DNA of 64,000 nt from Victivallis sp. Marseille-Q1083 (GTDB taxonomy: Bacteria > Verrucomicrobiota > Lentisphaeria > Victivallales > Victivallaceae): NCBI RefSeq assembly GCF_903645315.1, contig NZ_CAHJXL010000001.1, forward strand, positions 2,036,001-2,100,000, written 5' to 3'. A program made the position numbers and the translations under genes. Shown piece by piece: positions 32,572 through 41,539 of this stretch (within the stretch, counting starts at the first letter, position 1; every line of letters begins with the position of its first letter). Below the pieces are notes generated by a model that did not search any database, was not told the DNA's origin, and saw only the letters and a program-made list of their open reading frames with translations.

Positions 32572-35148
32572 TTATTGCTGCGCGGCCTTCCACTCATTGA
32601 GCAGTTCGGCGATCTGGCGGCGGTAAGCCAGCAGCCGGTCGCCGGAATTGTCGAATTCCCGCAGATTTTTGACCACTGCGGCCGGCACGGTCAACGCCTG
32701 TTCGGCCCGTTCCAGCCAGCCGGCCGGCACATTTTGCGCGCCATTGCGCGCCTGGCCGGCGGCTTCCCGCAGCAGCCAGAGGTATTCATAATCCTCCAGG
32801 CCGTCGCGGATCGCCTTCAGGCGCAGCGTCGGCACCGGTCCGTCGGCACCGGGATAAACCAGTTCGCCGTCGCCGCTGTAGACGTTCAGCGAAGCGCCGT
32901 TGAAGTCGGTCAGCGGGCCGGTGGTCATATAGCGGGCCATCGTCGTGCCGCAGCGTTTCGGGGTGCCGTCCGGGGCGGTGGCGTCCCAGTGGTCGCGCCA
33001 CAGCATCATCGCGTAATAAAGAAAGCCCTCGACATCATATTTCCACGGCATGGCTCCCATCACCAGCCGGGCCTGGGCGGTCGGGTATTCGACGAACCAG
33101 TTGGGATACGGCGCCTTCGGGTTGCAGCAGATGTACCACCAGATTTTCTTGCCGCGCTGCCGGGCCGCCTGAATGTTCGCCTGATTGGTTTCGAAGTGCG
33201 GCAGCAGCGGGCACCAGATATCGATCGAGGTCAATTCGTTGCCGTCACCGCCGTAAGTCGGGTCATAAGCGGTCGTCGAGATGGGCAAATCGGGATATTT
33301 CGCCTTGATTTCATCGGTGATTTCCTTCAATGCCGGGAAATAACGCGGCTGAGATTCGTCGAAACCGTAAACTTCGGCCATGTCGCGCAGTCCGGCCGCT
33401 TCCAGCTTTTTCAAAATGGCGTCGAGATCGTCGAAAAATTTCTGTTTGGATTCCGGCGTCAGGCGGCCGGTTTCCGGATCGAACTGGCCGCTGTAGTTGA
33501 GAACCGAAAAACGGTCGATGCCGTTGGCCTTCAGCTTTTTCAGCCATTCGAGCCGCGGCGGGAACGGCGAATAAATGTTGTCCAGCGCCATACGGTGTTC
33601 GAGCATCAGGTCGATGGTCTTTTCGTAGGCGACGGCGGCCCGGTAAGCCGGGGTGCCTTCCTGCAAATCTTCCAGCGAACATTGATCGGCACAGTACTGC
33701 AGGAACCGCTCCCGCTCCTCCGGCGTTTGAAAATAAGGACCGAAAAACTCGAAACCGGCCGAAAAGGCGGTCGGCAGATGATGTTTGACCGGAATGGCAA
33801 AGTCGTACACCGTCACCTCGAACGGAATTTCGATCGGTTTCATGCCGTCGGCAGTCAAGGTCAGATTGCCGCGGTAGAGGCCGGCCGGCTGGTCGGCCGC
33901 GGTCCGGACGTCAACCAGAATTGGCTGCCAGGTCTCTTCCGGCAGCTCGAAGCCGTCGAGAAAGGTGCAGATCGGGTCGGGATACCAGCCGGTGAACGGC
34001 ACGTCGTAATAGGGCCGGATGGTGTTGACGTAACCGACCGGGGCGATATTCAACTGTTCCGGCGCGATGACGGCGCCATCGGCGCTGCGCAGCGGGGCGG
34101 CGTTCAGCTTGACGTTGCGGAGCGGCCGGCGGCTGCGAACCACCACCTGGACGCCTTCTCCTTCGTTGGCGGCGAGTTCCAGCTTGACCGTGCCGCCGAT
34201 TTCACCGGCGAACGGCTGCTCGTCATGGCGAAACACCTTGACGCTGCCGTGGGTCCAGCCGTAATGCCAGGCGCCCCAGATTTCCTGGCCGACCGCTGCG
34301 TTGAACAGTACCACCGGGAAGCGTTTTTCCATATCTTCCAACCGTTCCCGGGCCAGGCCGGCGGCGCGCCGCCAGTTGCGGGATTCCGCCTCATCGGCCC
34401 AGCCGCCGCGCGCTTTCGCCTGTTCCAGTTGTTCCCGCAGCCGGGCGACATCGCCCAGCAATCGGGTGACGCCGGGCTGCAGGGCTTCGGCGGCCGGACC
34501 GGCGGCGGTCATTCTGGCCTGGAATGCTTCGAGGTCGGCCAGCAGCTCCGTCAGCAGCACCTGGGGATCGGCGGTTTCCAGCCGGACATCGGCCAACTGG
34601 AAGCGGGTCGGCTTCTGGGTTTCATTGGCGATCCGGAAAATCTGCACGTCGCGGAGATTCCGGGTGGCGTCCCTGACCGGAATCCGCAGGGTGGAGCGTC
34701 CCGGCTCCATGAACAATTGCCACGACCAGTCCCAGCCGGGCGCGTCGGTTTCCTGCGACCAGGCGATGGCGCCGCCGGCCGCCCACGGCGTCGTCGCCAG
34801 CATGTAAAACGGCTGGACCGCGTCGTCGGGGTTGTAGACTTCCATGCACAAATAATCGTAATCGCTCCAATCCTTCAACGGCAGCGTGTCGCCGGTGAGC
34901 ATGATGAACGGCTGGGTGGCGCCGCCCGGCCAGAGCACTTCGGCGCACCCCGGCTGGCCGAGCCTGCCGTCGGGAACGAAACTGATTTCGGCCGGCGCCG
35001 CTTCGGTATTCACCGCCCAGCGGGCGATCGCCTCCGGGGATCTCAGGTCATTGAGGACGAATTGCTTCACCAGCGGTTCCGCGCCGGCGGCGGTCATCGT
35101 GGTGACGGCAGCGGCGACAGCGGCCGCACATTTGCAGGAAATGCTCAT
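32572..35148 (-). CDS. Exported DUF4091 (GH123-like) glycoside hydrolase, second of a tandem pair
   Basis: An 858-residue protein with a signal peptide (MSISCKCAAAVAAAVTTMTAAGAEP). Order of parts: beta-rich N-terminal domain (about 25-190), helical linker (190-270), a further beta domain, then the DUF4091 barrel with D597-E598 in VYGFDES and the terminal signature GDGELVYPGADG...LRLKAIRDGLEDYEYLWLL. The start codon overlaps the stop of the upstream DUF4091 gene as ATGA, so translation is coupled and the two enzymes are probably made in similar amounts. The sequence differs strongly from its partner, which suggests different linkages of one glycan rather than redundancy. Confidence 0.85.
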   Translation of the reverse strand: MSISCKCAAAVAAAVTTMTAAGAEPLVKQFVLNDLRSPEAIARWAVNTEAAPAEISFVPDGRLGQPGCAEVLWPGGATQPFIMLTGDTLPLKDWSDYDYLCMEVYNPDDAVQPFYMLATTPWAAGGAIAWSQETDAPGWDWSWQLFMEPGRSTLRIPVRDATRNLRDVQIFRIANETQKPTRFQLADVRLETADPQVLLTELLADLEAFQARMTAAGPAAEALQPGVTRLLGDVARLREQLEQAKARGGWADEAESRNWRRAAGLARERLEDMEKRFPVVLFNAAVGQEIWGAWHYGWTHGSVKVFRHDEQPFAGEIGGTVKLELAANEGEGVQVVVRSRRPLRNVKLNAAPLRSADGAVIAPEQLNIAPVGYVNTIRPYYDVPFTGWYPDPICTFLDGFELPEETWQPILVDVRTAADQPAGLYRGNLTLTADGMKPIEIPFEVTVYDFAIPVKHHLPTAFSAGFEFFGPYFQTPEERERFLQYCADQCSLEDLQEGTPAYRAAVAYEKTIDLMLEHRMALDNIYSPFPPRLEWLKKLKANGIDRFSVLNYSGQFDPETGRLTPESKQKFFDDLDAILKKLEAAGLRDMAEVYGFDESQPRYFPALKEITDEIKAKYPDLPISTTAYDPTYGGDGNELTSIDIWCPLLPHFETNQANIQAARQRGKKIWWYICCNPKAPYPNWFVEYPTAQARLVMGAMPWKYDVEGFLYYAMMLWRDHWDATAPDGTPKRCGTTMARYMTTGPLTDFNGASLNVYSGDGELVYPGADGPVPTLRLKAIRDGLEDYEYLWLLREAAGQARNGAQNVPAGWLERAEQALTVPAAVVKNLREFDNSGDRLLAYRRQIAELLNEWKAAQQ

Positions 35149-37580
35149 TCTCGGGTTCCCTCCTTCATCAGGGTTTCCACCAATTTACGCCGTACAGCGT
35201 AAATTTGCCAGGGGTTTTTGGTATATTCTTCGATACCGGTGACCACTTCCCGGCAAAGCTCCCCGGCGGCCGCTTGCCCGAACGCTTTTTCATAAAGTTT
35301 CAGGTACTCGTAATCCTCCAGACCGTCACGGAAGTTGTAGAAGCGCAGCGAGTCGATCGGTCCGTCCGGGCCCGGATAGCTCAGGCGGCCGTCACCGTGA
35401 ATCCACGGCGAATAGTTGTTATACATGCTCCAGTTGACGAACTGGCCGGCGGCCGGATCGACGAACGGTTCGCCCTTGTGCGGCCACCAGAGGTTGACGC
35501 CCCAGTAGAGCAAGCCGTCCAGCCGCTGCTGGTAGGCCATCCACGGCAGGATGCGTGAATCGATCAACGGATTGTGGGTGTTGAACTGGGGGTACTGGTC
35601 GGCCATCGATGCCATGACGTAAGCCCACACCTGGTGGCCCTGCGACCGCAGCGCCTCGGCTTCCGCCAGGTCGTAACGCGGCAGAAAGACCACCAGGTCG
35701 TCGAGAAAGATATCCTTCATCGCCTCGTCGGTCCGCGGGATGCGCAGCGTCGAAATGATCGGAATTTCCGGGAACAATTCTTTGGCAATTTGAAAATAGG
35801 CGCGCACCATCGGCAGTTTGCTCAGCGCCACTTCGTCGAAGCCGATGAAATAGCAGTATTCGAGCAAGCCGTCCTGCTTCATCCGCTCAACCAGCGGCCC
35901 GACGTCGGCCTGCAGTTTCCGGCGGTATTCGGCCAGCTCCGCTTCGGTCGGCATCTTCATTTTTTCCGGCTGCCAGACATAACCGATGTAGGGAGCATTC
36001 AGGTCGCGCAGGCAGATCGCTTCCAGCCGGTCTTGATAGGGAGCGACATCGAAATCGTAGTCGATCAGATGTTCATCCCAGAAACTGACCGGACTGACCC
36101 GGTGGGCCATCGTGAACTGGTCGCTGTGGCGGTAGATGGTCGGAAAATCTTTCTCATCATACAATTGACGCAGGTGATCGCTGTCCCAGTAGCGGGTATG
36201 GTTGGTGAAGCTGGTCGGCAGAGAGCCGCGCTTCGGCAGCGCGAAAGGCAGGGCTTCCACCGCGACATCGATGTTCTGCGGCGCCATGCCGTCGGCAGCC
36301 AGCGTTACCGTGCCGCGATAAACGCCGGGTTGGACGCCTTCAGGCAGATGGCAGCTGATCCAGAGACTCTGAGCGAAATCGGCCGGAATATTGCTCGCTT
36401 CAACCGGCAGCAGCGCGTCCGGCGTCCAGTCCGGAATTGATTCCGGCAACCCCGGATAGCGCAGTTGATCGGTGGCGAAAAAGTAGCCGACTTCAAACCA
36501 TTCCCAAGCCCCGGCTGGCAGAACGGCGCCGTCGGCCGCGGTGAATTCGCCGAAGGAGAGGGTAGCGTTCGACACCGGCCGGTCGGCGAGAGCCAGAAGC
36601 TGAAAGGCTTCGTATTCATCCTGCGCCAGCATCAACTCGGCGTGACGCAACCGGTCGGACCGGCGCGGCAGGGCGCTCGGATAGAGGCGTTCCATGCTGT
36701 TTTCGGTCCACAACAGCAATTCCGCCGCCGGTTTGTCCGGCTGCAGCGTCACTTCCCGGCTCTCCTCCCAGCTTTTCCGGTTGGAAAGGTTGGACGCCCG
36801 GAGGGTGACGGTCAGTTGCCGGCCGGTCGGCAGGCCGGTGAAGGAACTGCGCAGCGGCATCTGTTCGCCGGAACGTTCCTCCAGCACTTTGCCGTCGGCG
36901 TCGCGAACGCTCAATTGCCAGCGATCAGCCTGCTGGGCATAGGCACGCACCGCCAGCGTACCGCTGCCGAGGTAATCGCCGGCGACGTTGAAATATTCGA
37001 ATTCCGGCTCCAGCAGTTCGAATTTGACGTCGTCGAAAGCGACTTCGCCGGTTTCATTCTGCAGCAGGATATAGAGTTTGAACGATTTGACCTCGCGCGG
37101 GATATGGACTGTCTTGGTAAAGGTCGTCCATTCGGCGATGGCTTCCCGGCGCGGCAACTGCATCTCCATCTCATGGAAGCTGGTCCCGTCGGCCAGAACG
37201 GCGTCAACCCGCAGCGCATAGTAATAAGGAAAACTGGTGCCGATTTTGACGCCGTTGTTTTTGGTCCGGCAGGAGAAGCGCCAGACGCCTTTTTCCGGTT
37301 CGGTCAGCACCACTTCCTGCATGGCGCCGAACGTGCCGTCGGCGGCCGGATTGGCGAGGAACAGATATTCGTTGCCGTCGGCTTCCCGGCGGACTTCGAA
37401 ACCGTCACCCCACGGCGTCCAGCCTTCCGCCCGGTGGTCCATCGCCGAATTGACGATGAAGTTCCGGCCCGGCCGGGGATCCGGCTGCCAGAAGCCGACG
37501 GCCTCCTGATGAAAAGCATTTTCCGCTGCGGTCCGGACCGCCAGCAGCGCCAGCGCCGCAATCAACCAGTGTCTGAGCAT
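35145..37580 (-). CDS. Exported DUF4091 (GH123-like) glycoside hydrolase, first of a tandem pair
   Basis: An 811-residue protein with a signal peptide (MLRHWLIAALALLAVRTAAEN). An N-terminal jelly-roll-like domain (about 35-180, NFIVNSAMDHRAEGWTPWGDGF) resembles a carbohydrate-binding module. The DUF4091 barrel follows, with D582-E583 in FIGFDEV and the signature GDGRLSYPGPDGPIDSLRFYNFRDGLEDYEYLKLY. I chose the ATG at 37580 because the signal peptide starts there; a GTG at 37613 would add 11 residues. The pseudopilin 37679-38458 lies 98 nt upstream, with the LacI regulator beyond it. Confidence 0.85.
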   Translation of the reverse strand: MLRHWLIAALALLAVRTAAENAFHQEAVGFWQPDPRPGRNFIVNSAMDHRAEGWTPWGDGFEVRREADGNEYLFLANPAADGTFGAMQEVVLTEPEKGVWRFSCRTKNNGVKIGTSFPYYYALRVDAVLADGTSFHEMEMQLPRREAIAEWTTFTKTVHIPREVKSFKLYILLQNETGEVAFDDVKFELLEPEFEYFNVAGDYLGSGTLAVRAYAQQADRWQLSVRDADGKVLEERSGEQMPLRSSFTGLPTGRQLTVTLRASNLSNRKSWEESREVTLQPDKPAAELLLWTENSMERLYPSALPRRSDRLRHAELMLAQDEYEAFQLLALADRPVSNATLSFGEFTAADGAVLPAGAWEWFEVGYFFATDQLRYPGLPESIPDWTPDALLPVEASNIPADFAQSLWISCHLPEGVQPGVYRGTVTLAADGMAPQNIDVAVEALPFALPKRGSLPTSFTNHTRYWDSDHLRQLYDEKDFPTIYRHSDQFTMAHRVSPVSFWDEHLIDYDFDVAPYQDRLEAICLRDLNAPYIGYVWQPEKMKMPTEAELAEYRRKLQADVGPLVERMKQDGLLEYCYFIGFDEVALSKLPMVRAYFQIAKELFPEIPIISTLRIPRTDEAMKDIFLDDLVVFLPRYDLAEAEALRSQGHQVWAYVMASMADQYPQFNTHNPLIDSRILPWMAYQQRLDGLLYWGVNLWWPHKGEPFVDPAAGQFVNWSMYNNYSPWIHGDGRLSYPGPDGPIDSLRFYNFRDGLEDYEYLKLYEKAFGQAAAGELCREVVTGIEEYTKNPWQIYAVRRKLVETLMKEGTRE

Positions 37581-37678
37581 TGATTTTTTTTCCGTAAAAT
37601 TAAGAATTGTCACGACAAAATAGTTCCCGGCGAACCAATCTGCCCGTCGGGAACGGTGAAAGACGGATGGCCCCGCGA

Positions 37679-38458
37679 TTACCTGAACGAGCCGTCGGTA
37701 TTGCGGTCTCTCCAGCAGTTGTCGGCGCCGCCGTCCGGATTCCAGGTGTTGATCAGCATCTGGGTCCCGGAGACGTCGTGGACGCTGCCGTCGACCCGGC
37801 AGCCGTTGAACTTGATCGCGCCGACGCTGCTGCCGCGGCTGTGCCGCATCGGCACCCGGCCGGCATCGACGGTGCTGTACCAGTTGTTATAGTTGTTGAA
37901 CAGGCTGTACAGGTCCTGTTCATAGGCGACATCGGCGTGGTTCGGCGAATCGGCGATGATCGTCGCGCCCGACGGATTGGAAACGCTGGTTACCTTGGTG
38001 CCGTATCCATAGGGCTTTTCGGCCATCCAGCCGTTGCCGCCGAAGTCGAGCGATACCCAGCCGTAGCAGACGACGTTTTCGACGCCCTGGGCGACCAGGC
38101 TGCCTTCAGCTGGACAGACCAATACCGGCGGCGCTTCATTGGCGTCCCAGATGTTGATCCAGCCTTCCTGGGCGGCGGTGTCATTGTAGAATTTGCCGCC
38201 CATATAGCGGCAGAGATCGGAAAACCAGAACTTCATGTCGCCGCTCGGCAAATTCCACAAACATCCCGGCGGCAGGCTTTCATCGTTGTCGCCGGTATAC
38301 ATCGCCAGCCCGAGGCCGAGCTGTTTCAAATTGCCCTTGCATTTGACGTTCATCGCCGCCGCTTTGGCCTTGCCGAGCGCCGGCAGCAGCATGCTGGCGA
38401 GAATGGCGATGATCGCAATCACGACCAGCAGTTCGATCAATGTGAAACTTCTTTTCAT
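37679..38458 (-). CDS. Pseudopilin with altered C-terminal motif
   Basis: A 259-residue protein starting [16 protein letters not shown]. The C-terminal region has [26 protein letters not shown]: the spacing between His and Asp-Gly is longer than nine, so the H-X9-DG motif is stretched. It stands 93 nt after the LacI-family gene 38552-39619 and before the tandem DUF4091 genes, all on the minus strand. A promoter of its own could not be made out, so read-through from the regulator promoter is likely. Confidence 0.8.
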   Translation of the reverse strand: MKRSFTLIELLVVIAIIAILASMLLPALGKAKAAAMNVKCKGNLKQLGLGLAMYTGDNDESLPPGCLWNLPSGDMKFWFSDLCRYMGGKFYNDTAAQEGWINIWDANEAPPVLVCPAEGSLVAQGVENVVCYGWVSLDFGGNGWMAEKPYGYGTKVTSVSNPSGATIIADSPNHADVAYEQDLYSLFNNYNNWYSTVDAGRVPMRHSRGSSVGAIKFNGCRVDGSVHDVSGTQMLINTWNPDGGADNCWRDRNTDGSFR

Positions 38459-38551
38459 GTTACACTTCCTTTCTTCGATGTTTTTGGGTTTTTATGCTAT
38501 CTTGTATGAAAACTTTTACCCGCCAATGTTCCTGGTTTTTCCGAAAAATAA

Positions 38552-39619
38552 TCAAGCCGGTTCCTGAAATTCTGCCCGTTTCCGGCCGAAACAACCGGCC
38601 GGGCGGCTTGCGTTCAACCGGGTCGACAACCCCGGTTCGAAAGCGATCGGCAATTTGGTGACCTCCTCCGTTTCTTTGCCGTTCAATAAGTTGAGTACCT
38701 TCTGAACGGCCAGCAGCCCGAGCCTGGCCTTCGGCAGATGGGCGCGGGACAGGGTGGGGTAGACAAACAATTGCTCTCCTCCGATGCCGGCGATGGCGAT
38801 ATCATCCGGCACCCGCAGGCCGGCCAACTGAAATTCCATCATGGCATGAATGGCGAAATAGTCGTTGATGGCCATGACTGCCTCCGGCCGCTTCGGCAAG
38901 GCGACGATCTGCCGGGCGGCGGCGGCTCCGGCTTTGTTGCTCCAGGCATAATCCTGGAAAATCGGAATGTCCAACTTCTGTTGCCACAAATCCCGGAAGC
39001 GGTCGCAGAAGCCGGCCACCCGCAAGCGGTGGCGCTCCACGTCGTCAGAGGTGTCGATGATGGCGACCTGCCGGTAGCCGCAGGTGAAAAAATGCTCGGC
39101 CGCCACGACGCCAGCCTGGTATTCGTCGAAAATGACGCAATAACCGCCGGCCGGACACCGGTCTTCCAGCGTTACCAGCAGCGGCGCCGCCTCCTTCAGC
39201 AGCTCCAGATAATCCGGCTCCGTGATAAAGCCGTAAGTCAGAACGCCCTCCGCCAGGCCGCTGGTGATCATCGCCGGCAGTTCCCGGCGATCGATTTCCC
39301 GCTGGGTCACCCCGGCTATCAGCACCTGATAACCGGCACCGAGGAAAGTGGTATTGATGCCGGCCACCAGACCGGGTGGAAAATCCGCCTCGTCGCCGTG
39401 GCGGCGCATCAGGATGCCGACCACCCCGGTTTTGCCGGTCCGCACCGCCTGCGCGAGCAGATTGGGCCGGTATTTCATCCGGCGGGCGGTGTCCCGGACC
39501 ATTTGCCGGGTCGCTTCGTTGTAGCGTTTGTCGTCGTATTGCAGAATTCTGGAAACCGCCGACGGCGAGACGCCGCAGGCATCCGCTATGTTTTTCAGGG
39601 TAATGCCTTTTGTTCCCAT
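38552..39619 (-). CDS. LacI-family transcriptional regulator
   Basis: A 355-residue regulator: HTH and hinge in residues 1-60 (ITLKNIADACGVSPSAVSRILQYDDKRYNEATRQMV, then KYRPNLLAQAVRTGKTGVVGIL), then the sugar-binding-protein-like domain ending AVMAINDYFAIHAMMEFQLAGLRVPDDIAIAGIGGEQ. The reading frame stays open far upstream (to 40987), but that part is antisense to the NamZ-like gene; the ATG at 39619, with GGAGGATGA before it, is the real start. It heads the unit containing one pseudopilin and two DUF4091 enzymes and is divergent from the NamZ-like gene. Two operator-like palindromes lie in the shared gap. Confidence 0.9.
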   Translation of the reverse strand: MGTKGITLKNIADACGVSPSAVSRILQYDDKRYNEATRQMVRDTARRMKYRPNLLAQAVRTGKTGVVGILMRRHGDEADFPPGLVAGINTTFLGAGYQVLIAGVTQREIDRRELPAMITSGLAEGVLTYGFITEPDYLELLKEAAPLLVTLEDRCPAGGYCVIFDEYQAGVVAAEHFFTCGYRQVAIIDTSDDVERHRLRVAGFCDRFRDLWQQKLDIPIFQDYAWSNKAGAAAARQIVALPKRPEAVMAINDYFAIHAMMEFQLAGLRVPDDIAIAGIGGEQLFVYPTLSRAHLPKARLGLLAVQKVLNLLNGKETEEVTKLPIAFEPGLSTRLNASRPAGCFGRKRAEFQEPA

Positions 39620-39652
39620 TTCATCCTCCGGAATGCAAGTTGGCGACAAATT

Positions 39653-39670
39653 AATAAAAACGATTTTATT
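39653..39670. promoter_or_regulatory. Candidate LacI-family operator O1
   Basis: AATAAAAACGATTTTATT matches its reverse complement at 16 of 18 positions with a central CG. It lies just downstream of the -10 box (39680-39685) of the LacI gene, a position suited to autorepression. Confidence 0.65.
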
Positions 39671-39679
39671 CTTTTTTGA

Positions 39680-39708
39680 ATTATAGCAAATTTTTGAACA
39701 TTTGTCAA
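39680..39708 (-). promoter_or_regulatory. Promoter of LacI - pseudopilin - tandem DUF4091 unit
   Basis: Minus strand: TTGACA (39708-39703), 17-bp spacer ending AATTTGC, TATAAT (39685-39680); consensus in both boxes. Confidence 0.85.
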
Positions 39709-39746
39709 CCTCCCCCGGAGGTTGATGGAATAATTTTTCAGATTTT

Positions 39747-39764
39747 TTTACAATCGATTTTATA
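39747..39764. promoter_or_regulatory. Candidate LacI-family operator O2
   Basis: TTTACAATCGATTTTATA shares the half-site CGATTTTAT with O1 and has a central CG. Its centre is 94 bp from that of O1, close to nine helical turns, so the two could be bridged. It lies upstream of the NamZ-like promoter. Confidence 0.45.
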
Positions 39765-39791
39765 AATGTTTCAGACGGCGCAATGCCGTGC

Positions 39792-39820
39792 TTGCAAAGT
39801 GTATTACGGTAAATTATAGT
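39792..39820 (+). promoter_or_regulatory. Probable promoter of NamZ-like gene
   Basis: TTGCAA (39792-39797), 17-bp spacer, TATAGT (39815-39820). The leader to the ATG at 40013 would be about 185 nt. Confidence 0.5.
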
Positions 39821-40012
39821 TACAGGCATAAGTCCGGAATATCCGCTGAATGTCATTGGAGGGGAAAGATACGGTGATGGATCGGCGATGGTTTGCCGCC
39901 GGTTTATGCGGGGATCGAACCCTTCGAGACGGCTGAGGCGGGAAATCGTCGGTTTTGCCTTGATATCGTCATGGCGGCTGATTATATTTGGAACGGAAAG
40001 AAAACAAACAAT

Positions 40013-41239
40013 ATGAAAAAAATTGTTACGGTAGTGATTCTTATGACTGCATTGATCTCTGGACTGGCGGCGGCGGATGCCGGGTTCAAACCGTCGGTGG
40101 AAATTTTTCTGGAAAAACATCTGGATGCAATCCGGGGCAAGCGGGTTGGTTTGATCACCAATCCGACCGGCGTCGATTCGAGGCTGCGCTCCACCGCCGA
40201 TCTGCTCCATGCCGCCGAAGGCGTCGAACTGGCGGCGCTGTTCGGCCCGGAACACGGCATTCGCGGCAATACCGAGGGCGGCCGGGCCATTGACAACCAA
40301 ATTGACGAGCGCACCGGCATTCCGGTCTATTCGCTCTATTCCGGCGACGGCAAAGGGCCTGCCGAGGAAGTGCTCAAGGATCTCGACGTTTTGATCTATC
40401 ACATTCAGGACGTCGGCAGCCGCTGCTACACCTATGTCTGGAGCATGGCGATCTGCATGCGGGCGGCGGCGCGGCAGGATAAGGAGTTCATCGTCCTCGA
40501 TGTCCCCAATCCGCTGCTGCCGCTCGGCCTCGACGGTCCGGGCGTCGACGCCGGCTGTACCTCGTTCGTCGGCCTCTATGATGTGCCGTTCGTCTACGGC
40601 CTGACGACCGGCGAACTGGCGCGTTATCTGAATGAGGAGGAAAATATCCACTGCCGCTTGACGGTCATCCCGATGGAAGGGTACACCCGGCAGATGACCT
40701 TCGAAGAGACCGGCTTGATCTGGGTGCCGACTTCGCCGAACATCCCGTCGGTCGAAGCGGCGGTCTGTTACCCGATCACCTGCCCGTTCGGCGAATTCGG
40801 CGCGGTCAACACCGGCATCGGCTGGACGCTGCCGTTCCAGGTGGTCGGCACACCCTATTTGCCGGCCGACGACATGGCGGATTACCTGAATGCCCGGAAT
40901 TTCGCCGGGATCGTCTTCCGGCCGATTCATTACCGGCCGACCAACGGTTTTTTCGCCCAGCAGGACCTGCATGGCGTTCAATTGCACGTCACCGACATGC
41001 GCCGGCTGCGGCCGCAGGAAATTTCCTATGCGATCATGTCTTATATTTTCAGCCGGCCGGAATTTGCCTGGCCGGCAGCGGAGCGGATGCGTTTCTTCGC
41101 CAACATCACCGGCTCTCCCAAATTCCAGCAGCAGTTTTCCGACCGGGTTCCCTACCGGACGATGGTCGAAGCCTGGCAGCAGCCGCTGCGGGATTTTCAG
41201 GAAAAAGCCCGGGCTTACTATTTATATCCGGAGCGCTGA
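40013..41239 (+). CDS. Exported DUF1343 protein, NamZ-like exo-N-acetylmuramidase (GH171)
   Basis: A 408-residue protein with a signal peptide (MKKIVTVVILMTALISGLAAADA). It matches the DUF1343 family throughout: RVGLITNPTGVD, LFGPEHGIRGN, IPVYSLYSG, LIYHIQDVGSRCYTY, VLDVPNPL, EGYTRQMTFEETGLIWVPTSPNIPS and TGIGWTLPFQVVGTPYL. Members of this family (NamZ of Bacillus, GH171) release terminal N-acetylmuramic acid from peptidoglycan fragments, so a role in wall recycling or feeding on bacterial wall material is likely. The start was taken at the signal peptide, with GGAAAG 15 nt before it. It is divergent from a LacI gene and has no pseudopilin. Confidence 0.9.
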   Translation: MKKIVTVVILMTALISGLAAADAGFKPSVEIFLEKHLDAIRGKRVGLITNPTGVDSRLRSTADLLHAAEGVELAALFGPEHGIRGNTEGGRAIDNQIDERTGIPVYSLYSGDGKGPAEEVLKDLDVLIYHIQDVGSRCYTYVWSMAICMRAAARQDKEFIVLDVPNPLLPLGLDGPGVDAGCTSFVGLYDVPFVYGLTTGELARYLNEEENIHCRLTVIPMEGYTRQMTFEETGLIWVPTSPNIPSVEAAVCYPITCPFGEFGAVNTGIGWTLPFQVVGTPYLPADDMADYLNARNFAGIVFRPIHYRPTNGFFAQQDLHGVQLHVTDMRRLRPQEISYAIMSYIFSRPEFAWPAAERMRFFANITGSPKFQQQFSDRVPYRTMVEAWQQPLRDFQEKARAYYLYPER

Positions 41240-41415
41240 CCGGAACGGAAGCCGACCATTGGTTCGGGACGCTGCACCGGCGTTGCGGTTCGCTGGTCCG
41301 GCTGGAATGCGGCGGCGGAGCGCTGCCGGATTGGAGATACGGCATACTTCTGCCGGCTGTTCCGGGAACAGTTCCGGATGACATCGACCGACTTCCGGCG
41401 CCGGCCGGTCGATGA

Positions 41416-41471
41416 TTGAGTTGCCTTGCCGCGGATTTTTGAAAAATTGAGCTGTTTTTTTGAGTTGATTC
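41416..41471. promoter_or_regulatory. Cluster of TTGAGTTG sites upstream of GntR/LacI-type regulator
   Basis: Three copies in the same direction: TTGAGTTGCCTT (41416), TTGAGCTGTTTT (41447) and TTGAGTTGATTC (41460). They lie 70-125 nt before the regulator start. The same word appears in inverted orientation twice after the gene and once more before the pseudopilin. Confidence 0.6.
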
Positions 41472-41539
41472 GCTTTCTTTCGACTGGAAATGTTCTATAA
41501 TATAAAGGAAAATCAATCGTTTCATCCAGAGGAATGCCC

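Noticed and set aside
32527-35202. 891-codon plus-strand open frame
   Set aside because: Antisense shadow of the DUF4091 gene 32572-35148; the opposite frame has the signal peptide and family signatures.
39620-40987. N-terminal extension of the LacI gene to an 811-residue protein
   Set aside because: The added 456 residues are antisense to the NamZ-like gene and unlike any protein; the ATG at 39619 has a good ribosome site and begins the HTH.
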